Assembly: GCF_900110145.1 (NCBI RefSeq)
Contig: NZ_FOCP01000019.1
Span: forward strand, 1 to 64,000
Length of the DNA stretch: 64,000 nucleotides
Direction: 5' to 3'
From: Nitrosomonas marina
GTDB lineage: Bacteria; Pseudomonadota; Gammaproteobacteria; Burkholderiales; Nitrosomonadaceae
Below, piece by piece: positions 18,847 through 28,757 of this stretch. Both the position numbers and the translations under genes were made by a program. Within the stretch, counting starts at the first letter, position 1; each line of letters opens with the position of its first letter. The notes beneath the pieces are model-generated. The model saw only the letters and a program-made list of their open reading frames with translations. It was not told the origin of the DNA and made no database searches.

Positions 18847-19122
18847 TTGGATAATATCTCACTCATCGGCATGATATCTATTGTCACAGCAGGTCTGACG
18901 ATCGCGATTGGCTCCATCGGCCCTGCATTTGGCGAAGCTCGCGCAGTAGCACAGGCCCTGAGCGCAATTGCTCAGCAACCAGACGAATCGGCGACGATTA
19001 CACGTACATTATTTGTCGGCCTGGCCATGATCGAATCTACGGCAATTTATTGTTTTGTGGTGGCGATGATTCTGATTTTTGCCAACCCTTTCTGGGATTA
19101 TGTAACAGCCGCGGGAGGTTAA
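18847..19122 (+). CDS. atpE: N-ATPase F0 subunit c with Na+-type ligands
   Basis: A 91-residue two-helix proteolipid. Helix 1 has Glu30 in GPAFGEARA at the position of the Na+-ligand Gln32 of Ilyobacter subunit c. Helix 2 has Glu63-Ser64-Thr65 and Tyr68 in MIESTAIY, the ES/T...Y Na+ signature. This two-carboxylate arrangement is typical of N-ATPase c subunits and supports Na+ translocation. The start is TTG, fixed by AAGGAGG six bases upstream. Confidence 0.93.
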   Translation: MDNISLIGMISIVTAGLTIAIGSIGPAFGEARAVAQALSAIAQQPDESATITRTLFVGLAMIESTAIYCFVVAMILIFANPFWDYVTAAGG

Positions 19123-19125
19123 TGC

Positions 19126-19908
19126 ATGAGCATTGACTGGATTACGGTCACGGCGCAGATTGTCAACTTTTTGATTCTGGTCTGGCTGCTGAAACGGTTT
19201 TTATACCAGCCGGTGATCCGGGCAATGGATCGCCGCGAGCAACAGATCGCATCACAGCTGGATGAAGCGCAAGCACGGGAGCAAAAAGCCGAGATAAAGG
19301 CGCAGGAGTATCAGGTGATGGTTATAGAACTGGAACGAACTCGTGACAACATTCTGGCCGAAACGCATGCAAAAGCCGAGCAGCAAAAAAGGCAACTGCT
19401 GGATGAAGCACGCCGTGAAGTCAACGAAACCCGTGAGCACTGGCAGAGACAGTTTCAGCTGGAAAAGGATGAAATCCTGAGCAATACACGCAGTCTGATT
19501 GCTAACACGGTGCAGAGTATTGCGCGCAATGCTTTAGCTGACCTGGCGGATATCGAGCTTGAAGAACAGATCATTGCTTCATTTATCAACCGCCTAAATT
19601 CCTTGGATCAGCAATCACAGACTTTGCTCCAGAAAACCTCCCGGCAGTCGTCCGAACCAGTCCGCATTACCAGCACATTCAGACTCGATTCGGCGACCCG
19701 CAAACGCCTTACCCATGCCATACATGCAAACCTTGCCGACGGCATTGAAATTGAATATTACGAGTCTGCCGAATTACTGTGTGGCATTGCTTTAACGGCT
19801 GGAGAAGGACAATTGAGCTGGAATCTTGCTGATTATATTTACAAACTTAATCAGGATGTCGAGCAAGCCATATCGTTGGATACGCAGCCTGGAACGGAAA
19901 AGGAATAA
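19126..19908 (+). CDS. atpF: N-ATPase F0 subunit b with delta-like C terminus
   Basis: A 260-residue stator subunit, about 100 residues longer than a standard b. One N-terminal membrane helix ([20 protein letters not shown]) leads into a long charged coiled coil (residues 35-150). The last 80 residues ([40 protein letters not shown]) resemble the C-terminal domain of the delta subunit, which explains why the operon has no atpH. Its start follows GGGAGG, three bases after the atpE stop. Confidence 0.9.
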   Translation: MSIDWITVTAQIVNFLILVWLLKRFLYQPVIRAMDRREQQIASQLDEAQAREQKAEIKAQEYQVMVIELERTRDNILAETHAKAEQQKRQLLDEARREVNETREHWQRQFQLEKDEILSNTRSLIANTVQSIARNALADLADIELEEQIIASFINRLNSLDQQSQTLLQKTSRQSSEPVRITSTFRLDSATRKRLTHAIHANLADGIEIEYYESAELLCGIALTAGEGQLSWNLADYIYKLNQDVEQAISLDTQPGTEKE

Positions 19909-19912
19909 TCTT

Positions 19913-21436
19913 TTGCTAGAACAGCTGCTGCAAAAAACCCTGTCAATGCTCGACCGGACGGTCAGGCAGCACACATATACATTACATGCGAGAGAAACAG
20001 GCCGTGTGATACATGTAGGCGGTGGCATTGCACGCATAAAAGGACTGTCCAGCATCCGGTCCGAGGAACTGATACGTTTCCCGGATGACGTACTGGGTGT
20101 GGCGGTTAATCTGGAACCACACGAAGTCGGAGTCATCCTCCTCGGTGACAGCGACAGACTGGCGGCCGGTATTGATGTCAACGCTACCGGCCGCGAAGCA
20201 GATACGCCGGTCGGCGAAAGTCTGTTAGGCAGGGTGATTGATGCCACTGGCCGCGTCCTCGACCGCGGCAAACCGCTGCGCTTCAAAGAGCGACGCCCTG
20301 TGGAGCGGCCCGCGCCAGCCATTATTGAACGCGCCCCAGTAACCGTACCGCTGGAAACCGGTATCAAAACCATCGATGCGCTGATTCCGATCGGCCGCGG
20401 CCAGCGTGAACTGATTGTCGGTGACCGCCAGACCGGAAAAACTTCTGTAGCCATTGACACCATCATCAACCAGCGAAACAAGCATGTTATCTGCGTCTAT
20501 TGCGCGATTGGCCAGCGCGGTACAGCTGTCGCACGCGTAGTCAACACACTGCGTCAGTTTGATGCCCTGAAATACACGATTGTTGTCGTCGCTTCGGATG
20601 AAGACCCACCCGGCCTGCGCTATATCACACCGTATGCAGCCACTACGATGGCCGAATATTTCTCGGAGCAGGGAAAAGATGTGCTCATCGTCTATGATGA
20701 TCTGACCCGCCATGCACGTGCCTACCGGGAACTGTCCCTGTTACTGCGACGCCCTCCCGGGCGTGAAGCTTATCCCGGCGATATTTTTTATTTGCATGCA
20801 CGGTTACTGGAAAGAGCAACGCATTTGCACCAGCGCAGCGGCGGCGGTTCTCTAACGGCTTTACCTATAATCGAAACACAGGCTCAGGATATCTCAGCCT
20901 ATATTCCGACCAATCTGATTTCAATTACTGATGGCCAGATTTATCTATCACCCACATTGTTTCATAAAGGACTGCTGCCTGCCATCGATGTCGGAAAATC
21001 CATTTCACGTGTCGGCGGCAAAACACAATTTCCGACATTTCGCAGCGTTTCCGGCGATTTAAGACTTTCTTATTCACAGTTTGAGGAATTGGAAACCTTC
21101 GCACGCTTCGCAACGCGCCTGGACGAAGAAACGCGCAGCACCATTGAGCATGGGCGGCGTGTACGAGAAGTCCTGAAACAGGTCGAACACCACCCTCTTC
21201 GGGCTAGCGAGCAAATGGTTGTACTGAAAGCTGTAAATGAAGGTTTATTCAATCATTTGGCGCTGGACAAGATCAGTAATGCCGAAGCGGCCATACAGAA
21301 ATGTGTACTTCAGGAACTGCCTGACCTATGTGAGCAAATGGAAACAGGGAAAAAACTGAACGAATCGCAATGGAAGCAGATTCTTGATGTTGCACGCAAA
21401 GCAATCACAAATATTGAGACAGAATCAGACGTTTAA
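19913..21436 (+). CDS. atpA: N-ATPase F1 alpha subunit
   Basis: A 507-residue alpha subunit from a TTG start at 19913, with AAGGA about ten bases upstream. ATG 19946 is an alternative. It has the regulatory P-loop [33 protein letters not shown] and the arginine finger in [13 protein letters not shown], so the alpha side of the catalytic interface looks intact, unlike beta. A small oddity is GLLPAID, where GVRPAID is usual. Confidence 0.93.
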   Translation: MLEQLLQKTLSMLDRTVRQHTYTLHARETGRVIHVGGGIARIKGLSSIRSEELIRFPDDVLGVAVNLEPHEVGVILLGDSDRLAAGIDVNATGREADTPVGESLLGRVIDATGRVLDRGKPLRFKERRPVERPAPAIIERAPVTVPLETGIKTIDALIPIGRGQRELIVGDRQTGKTSVAIDTIINQRNKHVICVYCAIGQRGTAVARVVNTLRQFDALKYTIVVVASDEDPPGLRYITPYAATTMAEYFSEQGKDVLIVYDDLTRHARAYRELSLLLRRPPGREAYPGDIFYLHARLLERATHLHQRSGGGSLTALPIIETQAQDISAYIPTNLISITDGQIYLSPTLFHKGLLPAIDVGKSISRVGGKTQFPTFRSVSGDLRLSYSQFEELETFARFATRLDEETRSTIEHGRRVREVLKQVEHHPLRASEQMVVLKAVNEGLFNHLALDKISNAEAAIQKCVLQELPDLCEQMETGKKLNESQWKQILDVARKAITNIETESDV

Positions 21437-21451
21437 GTTGGGCAGGTCATT

Positions 21452-22375
21452 ATGGAATCTCTCGAACAATTACACAAACAACGGAACAGTCTTGAAGAAC
21501 TGCGAACAATCGTCACAACCATGAAAGCCTTATCGGCAGCCAGTGTCAGGCAATACGAGCAGGCGGTAACAGCACTTGCCGGGTATTATCGAACCGTTGA
21601 GCGCGGCCTGCATGTCGTCTTGAAAAACACGGCATCGGCGCCACCTGTAACACAAAATACCAGCCAGCAGCCTAAGTTGCTGCAATCACGCCACCGGCAG
21701 CGTCTGGGCAGTATTGTTTTCGGTTCCGACCACGGCCTGTGCGGACGGTTCAATGAGGATATTACAACTTTCGCGCTGGAGCGCATGCAATCATCACCTG
21801 CCGACCCAAACAATCATGTACTGCTCGCGGTCGGCGCACGTGTCGCTGCCAGCCTTGAACATGAGGGTCACATGGTTGAAGACGTTTTTCTGGTACCGGG
21901 TTCGGCTTCGCAAATCACCCTGAGTGTGCAGCAGATATTGCTTAAAATAGATGAATGGCGCGAACAAAACGGCGTTCACTATGTTTACCTGTTTTATAAC
22001 CGGCACTCGGGCGGAAAAGGCTATCGCCCGACCGGTTTCGAGTTGTTGCCAGTCAACCTGCATCGTTTCCACCGCCTTGAGGAAGAAGTCTGGCCTTCAC
22101 GCAGCCTGCCGGGCTTTACCATGAACCACGAACAATTATTCACACGGCTATTGCGACAATACCTGTTTGTTACGATTTTCCGGGCCTGTGCGGAATCACA
22201 GGCTAGCGAGCATTCGAGTCGGTTATCCGCCATGCAATCTGCACAGCGGAACCTGGACGATCGTATAGAAGAAGTCACCATGTCCTTCCGCCGTGCACGC
22301 CAGAACGTGATTACCTCGGAATTGCTGGATGTCGTATCTGGTTTTGAGGCAATCACCAAAACACCGTCAAACTAA
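21452..22375 (+). CDS. atpG: N-ATPase F1 gamma subunit
   Basis: A 307-residue rotor shaft. The N-terminal helix (LRTIVTTMKALSAASVRQYEQA) and C-terminal helix (MQSAQRNLDDRIEEVTMSFRRARQNVIT) form the central coiled coil, and the mid-section contains GSDHGLCGRFNEDI, typical of gamma. It is the last gene of the operon and no clear terminator follows within 100 bp. Confidence 0.93.
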   Translation: MESLEQLHKQRNSLEELRTIVTTMKALSAASVRQYEQAVTALAGYYRTVERGLHVVLKNTASAPPVTQNTSQQPKLLQSRHRQRLGSIVFGSDHGLCGRFNEDITTFALERMQSSPADPNNHVLLAVGARVAASLEHEGHMVEDVFLVPGSASQITLSVQQILLKIDEWREQNGVHYVYLFYNRHSGGKGYRPTGFELLPVNLHRFHRLEEEVWPSRSLPGFTMNHEQLFTRLLRQYLFVTIFRACAESQASEHSSRLSAMQSAQRNLDDRIEEVTMSFRRARQNVITSELLDVVSGFEAITKTPSN

Positions 22376-22574
22376 TATTTAGCAATGCTACATCGTCAGC
22401 CTCCAAAAACACCAACTTGATATAAACAATCGGAATTTATTGATACCCGAATTCAATAAATAAGCTGATTCGACCCTTTTCTACTCAGCGATGGACGAAG
22501 CTATAAACTTGAAACGTGCTACTAAATTGCTATATAGTAGGTTACACATATCACCATCAAAAAGGAGATTGTCA

Positions 22575-22940
22575 ATGAAATATTCATTATTTTCGGGCGT
22601 GTTGATTGCAATATTTTTGGTTGCCTGCAATGAGAAACCAGGTCAATATCCGCCCAGTCTCTATAAAGAACGTGAAGGTATGCTAAGCAACGAGGGGCTG
22701 GAATCGTCAAAGCAAAAAACAGCTGAGGAGAAGAAAAGTTTTACCCTGGCCGAAAATCAATCTGCCTATAATGAAACAACATCCGAACCTGCAGCAGATA
22801 CAAAGGATTCTTGGGGTGTCATCAGCGAGAAAATATCCAAAGAATCTGACTCCACAGATGATGTTGAGCCTTCCCTTTCAGAAGTCGATGATGATGAAAG
22901 TGATTCTTGGGGCGTCATAAGTGATGAGATTTCAAAATAA
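22575..22940 (+). CDS. Putative lipoprotein with duplicated DSWGVIS motif
   Basis: A 121-residue acidic protein. The signal peptide ends in a lipobox (IAIFLVACNEKP), so the mature N-terminal Cys should be lipidated. The rest is hydrophilic and probably disordered. Two near-identical segments, DSWGVISEKISK and DSWGVISDEISK, lie about 35 residues apart, the second at the very C terminus, suggesting a short binding motif. AAAAAGGAG precedes ATG 22575; longer upstream frames have no site. Not recognised. Confidence 0.75.
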   Translation: MKYSLFSGVLIAIFLVACNEKPGQYPPSLYKEREGMLSNEGLESSKQKTAEEKKSFTLAENQSAYNETTSEPAADTKDSWGVISEKISKESDSTDDVEPSLSEVDDDESDSWGVISDEISK

Positions 22941-22990
22941 ACAAGATATTATGATAATTGACCTAACCTGAGAAAATTTAGAAATAATAC

Positions 22991-23021
22991 AGTGATACTG
23001 GTATTGATAGCCAGTATCACT
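22991..23021. terminator. 11-bp perfect hairpin after the lipoprotein gene
   Basis: Arms AGTGATACTGG (22991-23001) and CCAGTATCACT (23011-23021) enclose a nine-base loop about 50 bp after the lipoprotein stop. There is no T tract, so factor-dependent termination or mRNA protection is as likely as intrinsic termination. Confidence 0.5.
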
Positions 23022-23728
23022 CATGCCGCACAAGATTAAATGGCGCTCTCACATCAGCAAATAGAACTCTCAACTTGAAACGTTTGTCTTTCTGTATGAA
23101 GCGTTTGCTCTTGTCCAGATAGGAGGTATGGATACCGGAAAGCCCATATGGCCACAGCAACGGGGATCGCCGCTATTCATTAAAGAACGTTTCCGATTCT
23201 ACAACGCCTTGAATTTAATCAAACTGCTGGAACGCAAAGAAAACTGAAAAAATCGAAAACACCCTAGAGAACTCGTTCGCACGGACACCGCTTCGTTGAT
23301 GAACTGGAATATCTGGTTTTCTTCCCTAAATCGGACGACGTGGTGTTGTTCGAACGACCGGTCAACTGCATAAAAGAACCGGTATTTCATCATTACCGCC
23401 CATCTGAAATTCGCAAAACGGCCTCGTTTCTGGAAATGAAACGGTAACAACCACCTCGGCTGACCGCATCTAACACCACTTCTCCTCATACCCGGTAACG
23501 ATCAATTCAATCTGACACACCCAAATAGCTGCTCTCGCCCGTCACAATGAGCCGTATGGTCGTAATTCAACGATTTCAGATTGTAAATTACTCCCAGACC
23601 AGGCAAACATGAACATTATGTATTTTTATATGTCTATAATATATAGCTTATAGATTCAACTAATTTGTAAAAAATCAAGCTTGCTGGCATGAATGTGGTG
23701 AATCAATACATTTTTCAAGGAAAAAACC
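23022..23728. other. Long intergenic stretch, possibly gene remnants
   Basis: 707 bases without a gene I can defend. A 39-codon frame at 23128-23247 has AGGAGG almost touching its ATG, which is too close for a normal site. An open frame on the minus strand at 23199-23489 is arginine/phenylalanine-rich and looks like chance. The right end (about 23610-23710) is AT-rich and probably holds the ctaG promoter. Confidence 0.4.
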
Positions 23729-24289
23729 ATGAGTAACAGAAACCATAAAACAATTATCGACAGTGTGGCTGAAGATAATTCAACAATTTTGAGAAAATTG
23801 CTTTTCTTTACTGTGTTAATGTTTAGTTTCAGCTACGCGCTTGTTCCAATGTATGAAAAAATCTGTGAAGTCACAGGAATACGACAACCAGTAGCTGATA
23901 TTGATGCGGTTATTATGGAAGCCCGTGCAGTAGATTTAACTCGCGAAATTTTTATAGAGTTAGACGCCAATGTACACAGCGCCGCATTGCAGTTTAAGCC
24001 TGTCCAATCCAGCATTAAAACGCATCTTGGTGAGTTTGCAGAAATCGTTTATGAAGTTCGAAACAATTCCAAACTTCCAATTACTGGCCAGGCAATACCC
24101 AGTTATAGTCCACGTAACCTGGAGAAGTATTTAAAAAAAATAGAATGCTTCTGTTTTACCAAGCAAGACCTGGAACCGGGTGAAATAAGACAAATGCCCG
24201 TGAAGTTTTCCGTGGATCCTCAGTTACCCGCTGATATTAATACTGTAACTATTTCCTATACGTTTTATCGTCTGGAATCTGATATTTAA
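23729..24289 (+). CDS. ctaG: Cytochrome c oxidase assembly protein CtaG/Cox11
   Basis: A 186-residue, single-span membrane protein that delivers copper to CuB of heme-copper oxidases. One helix near the N terminus (LLFFTVLMFSFSYALVPMY) anchors an immunoglobulin-like periplasmic domain. The conserved YEKICEVTG and the copper-binding CFCF (KIECFCFTKQDLEPGE) are present. AAGGA precedes the ATG. Cox11 genes usually sit inside a cox operon. Here it stands alone with a hairpin after it, so it would serve an oxidase encoded elsewhere. Confidence 0.93.
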   Translation: MSNRNHKTIIDSVAEDNSTILRKLLFFTVLMFSFSYALVPMYEKICEVTGIRQPVADIDAVIMEARAVDLTREIFIELDANVHSAALQFKPVQSSIKTHLGEFAEIVYEVRNNSKLPITGQAIPSYSPRNLEKYLKKIECFCFTKQDLEPGEIRQMPVKFSVDPQLPADINTVTISYTFYRLESDI

Positions 24290-24305
24290 ATAATTCATAA
24301 AATTT

Positions 24306-24341
24306 TATAGCGCTTTGCCACTTATCAGACAAAGCGCTATA
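24306..24341. terminator. 12-bp perfect hairpin after ctaG
   Basis: TATAGCGCTTTG (24306-24317) and CAAAGCGCTATA (24330-24341) pair perfectly around a 12-base loop, 17 bp after the ctaG stop. A T-rich flank is on the left rather than the right, so in the plus direction it is a hairpin without a U tract. Confidence 0.6.
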
Positions 24342-24687
24342 CAACCCAGTCAGACTCAGCAACGGATAAAAATTCGGCTGTCTATGAGGTATATGATGTT
24401 AATCAAGATGCAAAAACCACCAGGGAAACACTGGAGTCAACCTTGAAAAGTTCCAGCTTAATCCGGCATTTTATCTGAAAAACCCTGGAGTGATATACAT
24501 GGAATCTATAGCGAAAATCAGGCGCCGACAATTTGCCAGTAAAAAAATATCAGCAAGATCGCCACGAGGCTTATTTTCCCTGCAGACAAGTCAATCAGCG
24601 TGGAAAACAGCGTTTTGAAAAGTGTCCACACTGATTTGAAAATCAAGGCTGAGTGCGTAGACAAGAAATAATCTGCTAATTTTGCTA
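24342..24687. other. Intergenic stretch, possible gene remnant
   Basis: Between ctaG and the CocE-type gene. A short plus-strand frame reads AVYEVYDVNQDAKTTRETL and looks protein-like before it hits stops. A neighbouring frame reads NPAFYLKNPGVIYMESIAKI. Together they may be a decayed small gene, but I cannot name a family. Confidence 0.2.
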
Positions 24688-26709
24688 TCAAACATACTGA
24701 CGCAAAATACGAGTATCCCAGCTTTTACTGAATATGCGGCTGTCTCCTTCGTATGCATCCAGTTCTGCCTGGATTCTGAAATGTGTGGATGTTGAAGTTA
24801 AAATCGTATGGGTCACCGTGCGCACACGCCAGTTCTTCCGCTCAAAAGTCATATCCCACAATGTTTCACCGCGGACAGACTCAAAATCATCGCCCTGATA
24901 ACTATACCATTCCAGCGTTTTTGAGCGCACTGCAAGATCAATATCTTCTATATGATATTGGCCGTCATCCTTGATGATTTCCAAAATAGATTTATCTGCG
25001 GCAAGATCACGATGTACCAGCCAGTTTGCACGACGCGGTTCGAGCAGTTTCTTTTCACAGCAGGGCGCACCTTCGGGATCACCTAGTGAAGGCAGCGCTT
25101 TATCAATTTCTGATGCTGGACGCACGGGCAAAGTCAGTGTGCAATTGTGGAAATATAATGTGAGTCTTGCCGGCTCCGGCGGCGGCCAGGCCAAAGGAAA
25201 ATACGAAGTTGAAATAGACAACCGCAAACGGTGATGTTTTGGAAACGATTGTGCAACGCCGTTAAGCTGCACCTGAACCTGATAAGATTCACTCGAATTC
25301 AGTGGCTCAGGAAATGAATGACTATTGCGATGCGCAAGATTCAGAATGCCATATGTCACCCGGGTCGCCTTATCATCAGGTGCAACATCCGATAGCCGGA
25401 CAGCAACCATAGCTACCGGTTTACTGCAAGACAGTTCAAGTGTTACAACCGGAACACCCAGCAGCTCAAGAGAACCCTGCAGCGGCGCACTGTCAAACAC
25501 CAGCGCGCCGCCGTCTTCTTCTCGCTGATCATGCGGCAAATCCGGAGTGGCGCTGTAAGAGCACCATTTACCTGCAAACAATCCCACACTCAAAGGTGAC
25601 TGTATGCTTCGTTTGCTGTTTTTGGGCTTGCGTCCGGGCGCATAAATACGCCCCGGTCCCAGCGTAAAGACTGTTTTTTCAATGCGTAGCGATGGCCAGC
25701 AATTCTCTGCCACCCATCGCCCTGGACGGTGCGTATATCGCGTCGTTGGCGGCACACTCTCCTGCATCCATACCCGCAACATCGGCTCCTGTTTCACGCC
25801 GTTATCTATCCCTTTAAGCCAGCAATCCCACCAGCGTAAACATTCATTCAGGAAATTGATGGCCGGCCCTGGCTCACCATAGTGTGGATACTTATGACTC
25901 CAGGGGCCGATTAAACCCTTGCGCGGCCCTCGCAGCCCCTCCAACAGACGAAATACAGCATTCGAATAACCATCAGCCCAGCCACTGACGGCAAATACGG
26001 GGCACTGGATACGGTTAAAATTTTCACAAATCGAGCCATGTTCCCAGTATTCATCCCGATGTGGATGATTCAGCCATTTTTCCAGCCACAACCCACTGCC
26101 CTCAAGCCGTTGCAACCATAACTCACGCCATCGCTCTCCCACTATGTCAGGATCAGGTGGCTTACTGTTGCGCGCAAACATGGTCGAAGCCCACGATAAA
26201 TTATCGCCGAGCAGGCACCCGCCCATATAATGCACATCATCGGCATAGCGATCATCGGTCGAACACAAGGAAACGACCGCCTTTAATGCTGGCGGTCGCA
26301 ATGCAGCTATCTGCAAGCTATTGAAACCGCCCCACGATATTCCTATCATCCCGACCGATCCATTGCACCAGGGTTGACGGGCAATCCATTGAATAATCTC
26401 GACGCCGTCATTCAGTTCAAGCGGCAGATATTCATCCTGCAACACACCTTCCGATTCGCCCGTTCCACGCATATCGACACGAACACCAGCATAACCATGT
26501 CCGCCAAAATAACCGTAATTTTGCTCGTCACGCGGACGTGTCAGATCGCGCTTCCGGTACGGGATATATTCAAGAATCGCTGGTACCGGCTCATGTATGG
26601 CATTCACCGGGAGCCAGATTCTGGCTGATAATAAAATACCATCTGACATGGGTATCGTCACATGTTCATGGACTTCTACCGCACAGGGAAATGATTCAAT
26701 AATCTTCAC
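24688..26709 (-). CDS. CocE/NonD-family (peptidase S15-like) hydrolase
   Basis: A 673-residue alpha/beta hydrolase of the CocE/glutaryl-7-ACA acylase/X-Pro dipeptidyl-peptidase group. The nucleophile elbow is GMIGISWGGFNSLQ (Ser), the acid and histidine regions are present (FAVSGWADGYSNA and LIGPWSHKYPHYG), and the C-terminal half is the jelly-roll domain. The N-terminal VDMRGTGESEG is the typical entry loop. No signal peptide. GTG start overlapping the stop of the upstream ATP-grasp gene by 4 bp, so the pair is tightly coupled. It should cleave an ester or amide; the substrate is unknown. It may act on, or release, the product of its partner. Confidence 0.85.
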   Translation of the reverse strand: MKIIESFPCAVEVHEHVTIPMSDGILLSARIWLPVNAIHEPVPAILEYIPYRKRDLTRPRDEQNYGYFGGHGYAGVRVDMRGTGESEGVLQDEYLPLELNDGVEIIQWIARQPWCNGSVGMIGISWGGFNSLQIAALRPPALKAVVSLCSTDDRYADDVHYMGGCLLGDNLSWASTMFARNSKPPDPDIVGERWRELWLQRLEGSGLWLEKWLNHPHRDEYWEHGSICENFNRIQCPVFAVSGWADGYSNAVFRLLEGLRGPRKGLIGPWSHKYPHYGEPGPAINFLNECLRWWDCWLKGIDNGVKQEPMLRVWMQESVPPTTRYTHRPGRWVAENCWPSLRIEKTVFTLGPGRIYAPGRKPKNSKRSIQSPLSVGLFAGKWCSYSATPDLPHDQREEDGGALVFDSAPLQGSLELLGVPVVTLELSCSKPVAMVAVRLSDVAPDDKATRVTYGILNLAHRNSHSFPEPLNSSESYQVQVQLNGVAQSFPKHHRLRLSISTSYFPLAWPPPEPARLTLYFHNCTLTLPVRPASEIDKALPSLGDPEGAPCCEKKLLEPRRANWLVHRDLAADKSILEIIKDDGQYHIEDIDLAVRSKTLEWYSYQGDDFESVRGETLWDMTFERKNWRVRTVTHTILTSTSTHFRIQAELDAYEGDSRIFSKSWDTRILRQYV

Positions 26710-28010
26710 GATACGTTGATGTTTCCAGCTAATGACTTGAATTTGAACGGTAGCGCTTTTCTAACACGCTTATAACTGCGTGCCAGATCATGTATATTGT
26801 CGCCTCCAAGATATGCAATAACATATTGATAGCTGTAACTATCCTGATCCAATAACTCTGACAGTCTTTTGTCTTGTTTTACGGGAACGACGATTGTAGC
26901 GCCGGGTACCAGCTGTTGCGCATGATCGATTTCATTCAATGTCGGTGCACGCGTGACCAATGCATCCTCAAATCGGCGCGCAAAAATTTTAGCGGCACAA
27001 GCATATCGACCCTGACGATGCGGAAACTGCGGTTTATTATCGAGTCCCAAATCAAGAACAATACGATGATTAGGTGCGCCATCAACATTCTTGAACAAGA
27101 GTGCATGCGATTGTGAAATACGCGAATTAATTTCCAGTAAACGCAAACGATCAGTCGTTTCATCGTAAAAATATTCAATATTAAAAGCAGATTGATCAAA
27201 GCCAATATATTCGATGATTGTTTTGGAAATTGCGTTGATTTTCTGTTTTACGGATTCGGGTAGTCTGGAGGGATACTGGTAACGTGAAAATGACACCATG
27301 TTTGGATAACGGACCGAATCAATAATGCCATAACATTCAACCTGATTTTGATAAGAATAACCTTCAACCGTACACTGTCTACCTGCTGAAATAATTTCTT
27401 CGGCGATACAGTGATGCGCGGTATATTTCGTGAGAGAAGAATCCAGATCAGCGTGCTGCAGTAAATCGGCATAAGGTTCGGCAAAACGATCAATACTCTC
27501 CCGTATGGTCTGCAGATATCTGGAAAAATCTTCCCGGTTTGTGACCCTAAAGCCGAGATAACCGGAGTAAGACAACAATGGTTTGATCCAGAAGGGAAAA
27601 TCCAGTGCTATCTTCTGAAAAGGGTTGTCTTCAAAAGGATCAAAAATTGAAAATTTTGGAATATAGTCCGGAATAATACTTTGTTGGGCTTCCCGGCTTA
27701 ATCCTTTATTACCACATAAAATAGCAGCTTTAAGGCTCGGACCGGGCAGTTGATATCTTTCACACAAAAAAGGATGCAGCACCGAGGATGGAAAATCCCA
27801 GAAATTAATGATGGCATCAATAGGCCCATTGAAACTGTCGAGTTGTTCCTGCGCTTCAACCAGTAAAGCAGGAAAATCATAGGAAACCGCGTCTTTCAGT
27901 TTTTCCAGAGCAATTAATCCGTGAAATTGATACTGATCCGCATCCTGTAACGACTCTAGTTGTTCACGATTAAAGTCATTGAGGCCGAATACAAAAATAT
28001 TTTTTTTCAT
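26706..28010 (-). CDS. ATP-grasp ligase-like protein
   Basis: A 434-residue protein with an ATP-grasp core. An N-terminal 110-residue Rossmann-like part is followed by the lysine strand FPFWIKPLLSYSGYLGF, CIAEEIISAGRQCTVEGYSY and the metal-binding LLEINSRISQSHALL (Glu, Asn, Arg). Such enzymes activate a carboxylate as acyl phosphate and join it to an amine or thiol. A C-terminal extension from about residue 340 is unassigned. First gene of a coupled pair with the CocE-type hydrolase. Substrates unknown, so no symbol is given. Confidence 0.85.
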   Translation of the reverse strand: MKKNIFVFGLNDFNREQLESLQDADQYQFHGLIALEKLKDAVSYDFPALLVEAQEQLDSFNGPIDAIINFWDFPSSVLHPFLCERYQLPGPSLKAAILCGNKGLSREAQQSIIPDYIPKFSIFDPFEDNPFQKIALDFPFWIKPLLSYSGYLGFRVTNREDFSRYLQTIRESIDRFAEPYADLLQHADLDSSLTKYTAHHCIAEEIISAGRQCTVEGYSYQNQVECYGIIDSVRYPNMVSFSRYQYPSRLPESVKQKINAISKTIIEYIGFDQSAFNIEYFYDETTDRLRLLEINSRISQSHALLFKNVDGAPNHRIVLDLGLDNKPQFPHRQGRYACAAKIFARRFEDALVTRAPTLNEIDHAQQLVPGATIVVPVKQDKRLSELLDQDSYSYQYVIAYLGGDNIHDLARSYKRVRKALPFKFKSLAGNINVS

Positions 28011-28370
28011 CAGTTATGATCAAACTTTTAATGGCATATGCGAAATCAATTGTATTGCTCATCAGTGGTTACACTTATACCCCAAATTTTAAATTAAAAG
28101 TATTCTTTGTAACTACTCGTCCCTCAAAAAAATCAAAAACACTTGACATGAATTAAGGGGATAAAAATTTAGATTTCACTTTCAGGCAGATGCAGATTAT
28201 TGCCTTCCTGCGATCTCAGATTCACATCTGATCACTCATCGCGCCACAAAGCAAGCGAAAAGAATAATTGCTGAGAAGATCTGCTTGAACCTGCCTACAA
28301 TAGACTAAAATGCATGTTATCGTTTCAATAATGAATTTATTGTGGTTTTACGATGGCCGGTATAGATACA
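28011..28370. other. Intergenic stretch, no gene seen
   Basis: 360 bases upstream of the ATP-grasp gene. It is AT-rich near 28030-28180 and probably contains that gene's promoter, but no clear -35/-10 pair, operator or hairpin stands out. Confidence 0.4.
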
Positions 28371-28757
28371 ATGCCACATTGTCATCACACCACTAAAAGT
28401 CACTTCCCTGCCGACCTGTATGGCAAGAAACAATACGGCAGCGGCTTTAAAGCACGGGTAGTTAATCTGCTGTTATGCCTGATGGTGGCATAGTATCGGG
28501 CCGGTCAGATAGTGCAGTCCTTGATTGATGGGCGCCTGGCTGAAACGACCATGTTGCCGTTCGTATTGCGCGGGCACAAGGCGCTGTCAAACGGTGATGA
28601 TCAGGCCATTGCAAAATTAAGACACAACCCGGTCATGGATGTTGTTGAAACCCAGGTTAAGGGTCGATCGGAAAACTATCATCATTGCAGCCATGGATTG
28701 CGTGGTGCGCATCTGCTGTAAGCTGATATTCTGGTGGACGCCAACCACAACCAATAG
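28371..28757 (+). pseudogene. Decayed IS66-like transposase fragment
   Basis: One reading frame with in-frame stops at 28491 and 28719 encodes HFPADLYGKKQYGSGFKARV, then RAGQIVQSLIDGRLAETTM and ENYHHCSHGLRGAHLL. This matches the order of the IS66 TnpC region (FPA...QYG...A.V, GR...G..L, then the catalytic-domain start). Both flanking parts of the transposase are missing and no terminal repeats are visible. A dead, internally deleted relic. Confidence 0.5.

Noticed and set aside
23199..23489. Minus-strand 96-codon frame in the gap before ctaG
   Set aside because: No ribosome-binding site; composition heavy in Arg and Phe; no recognisable motif.
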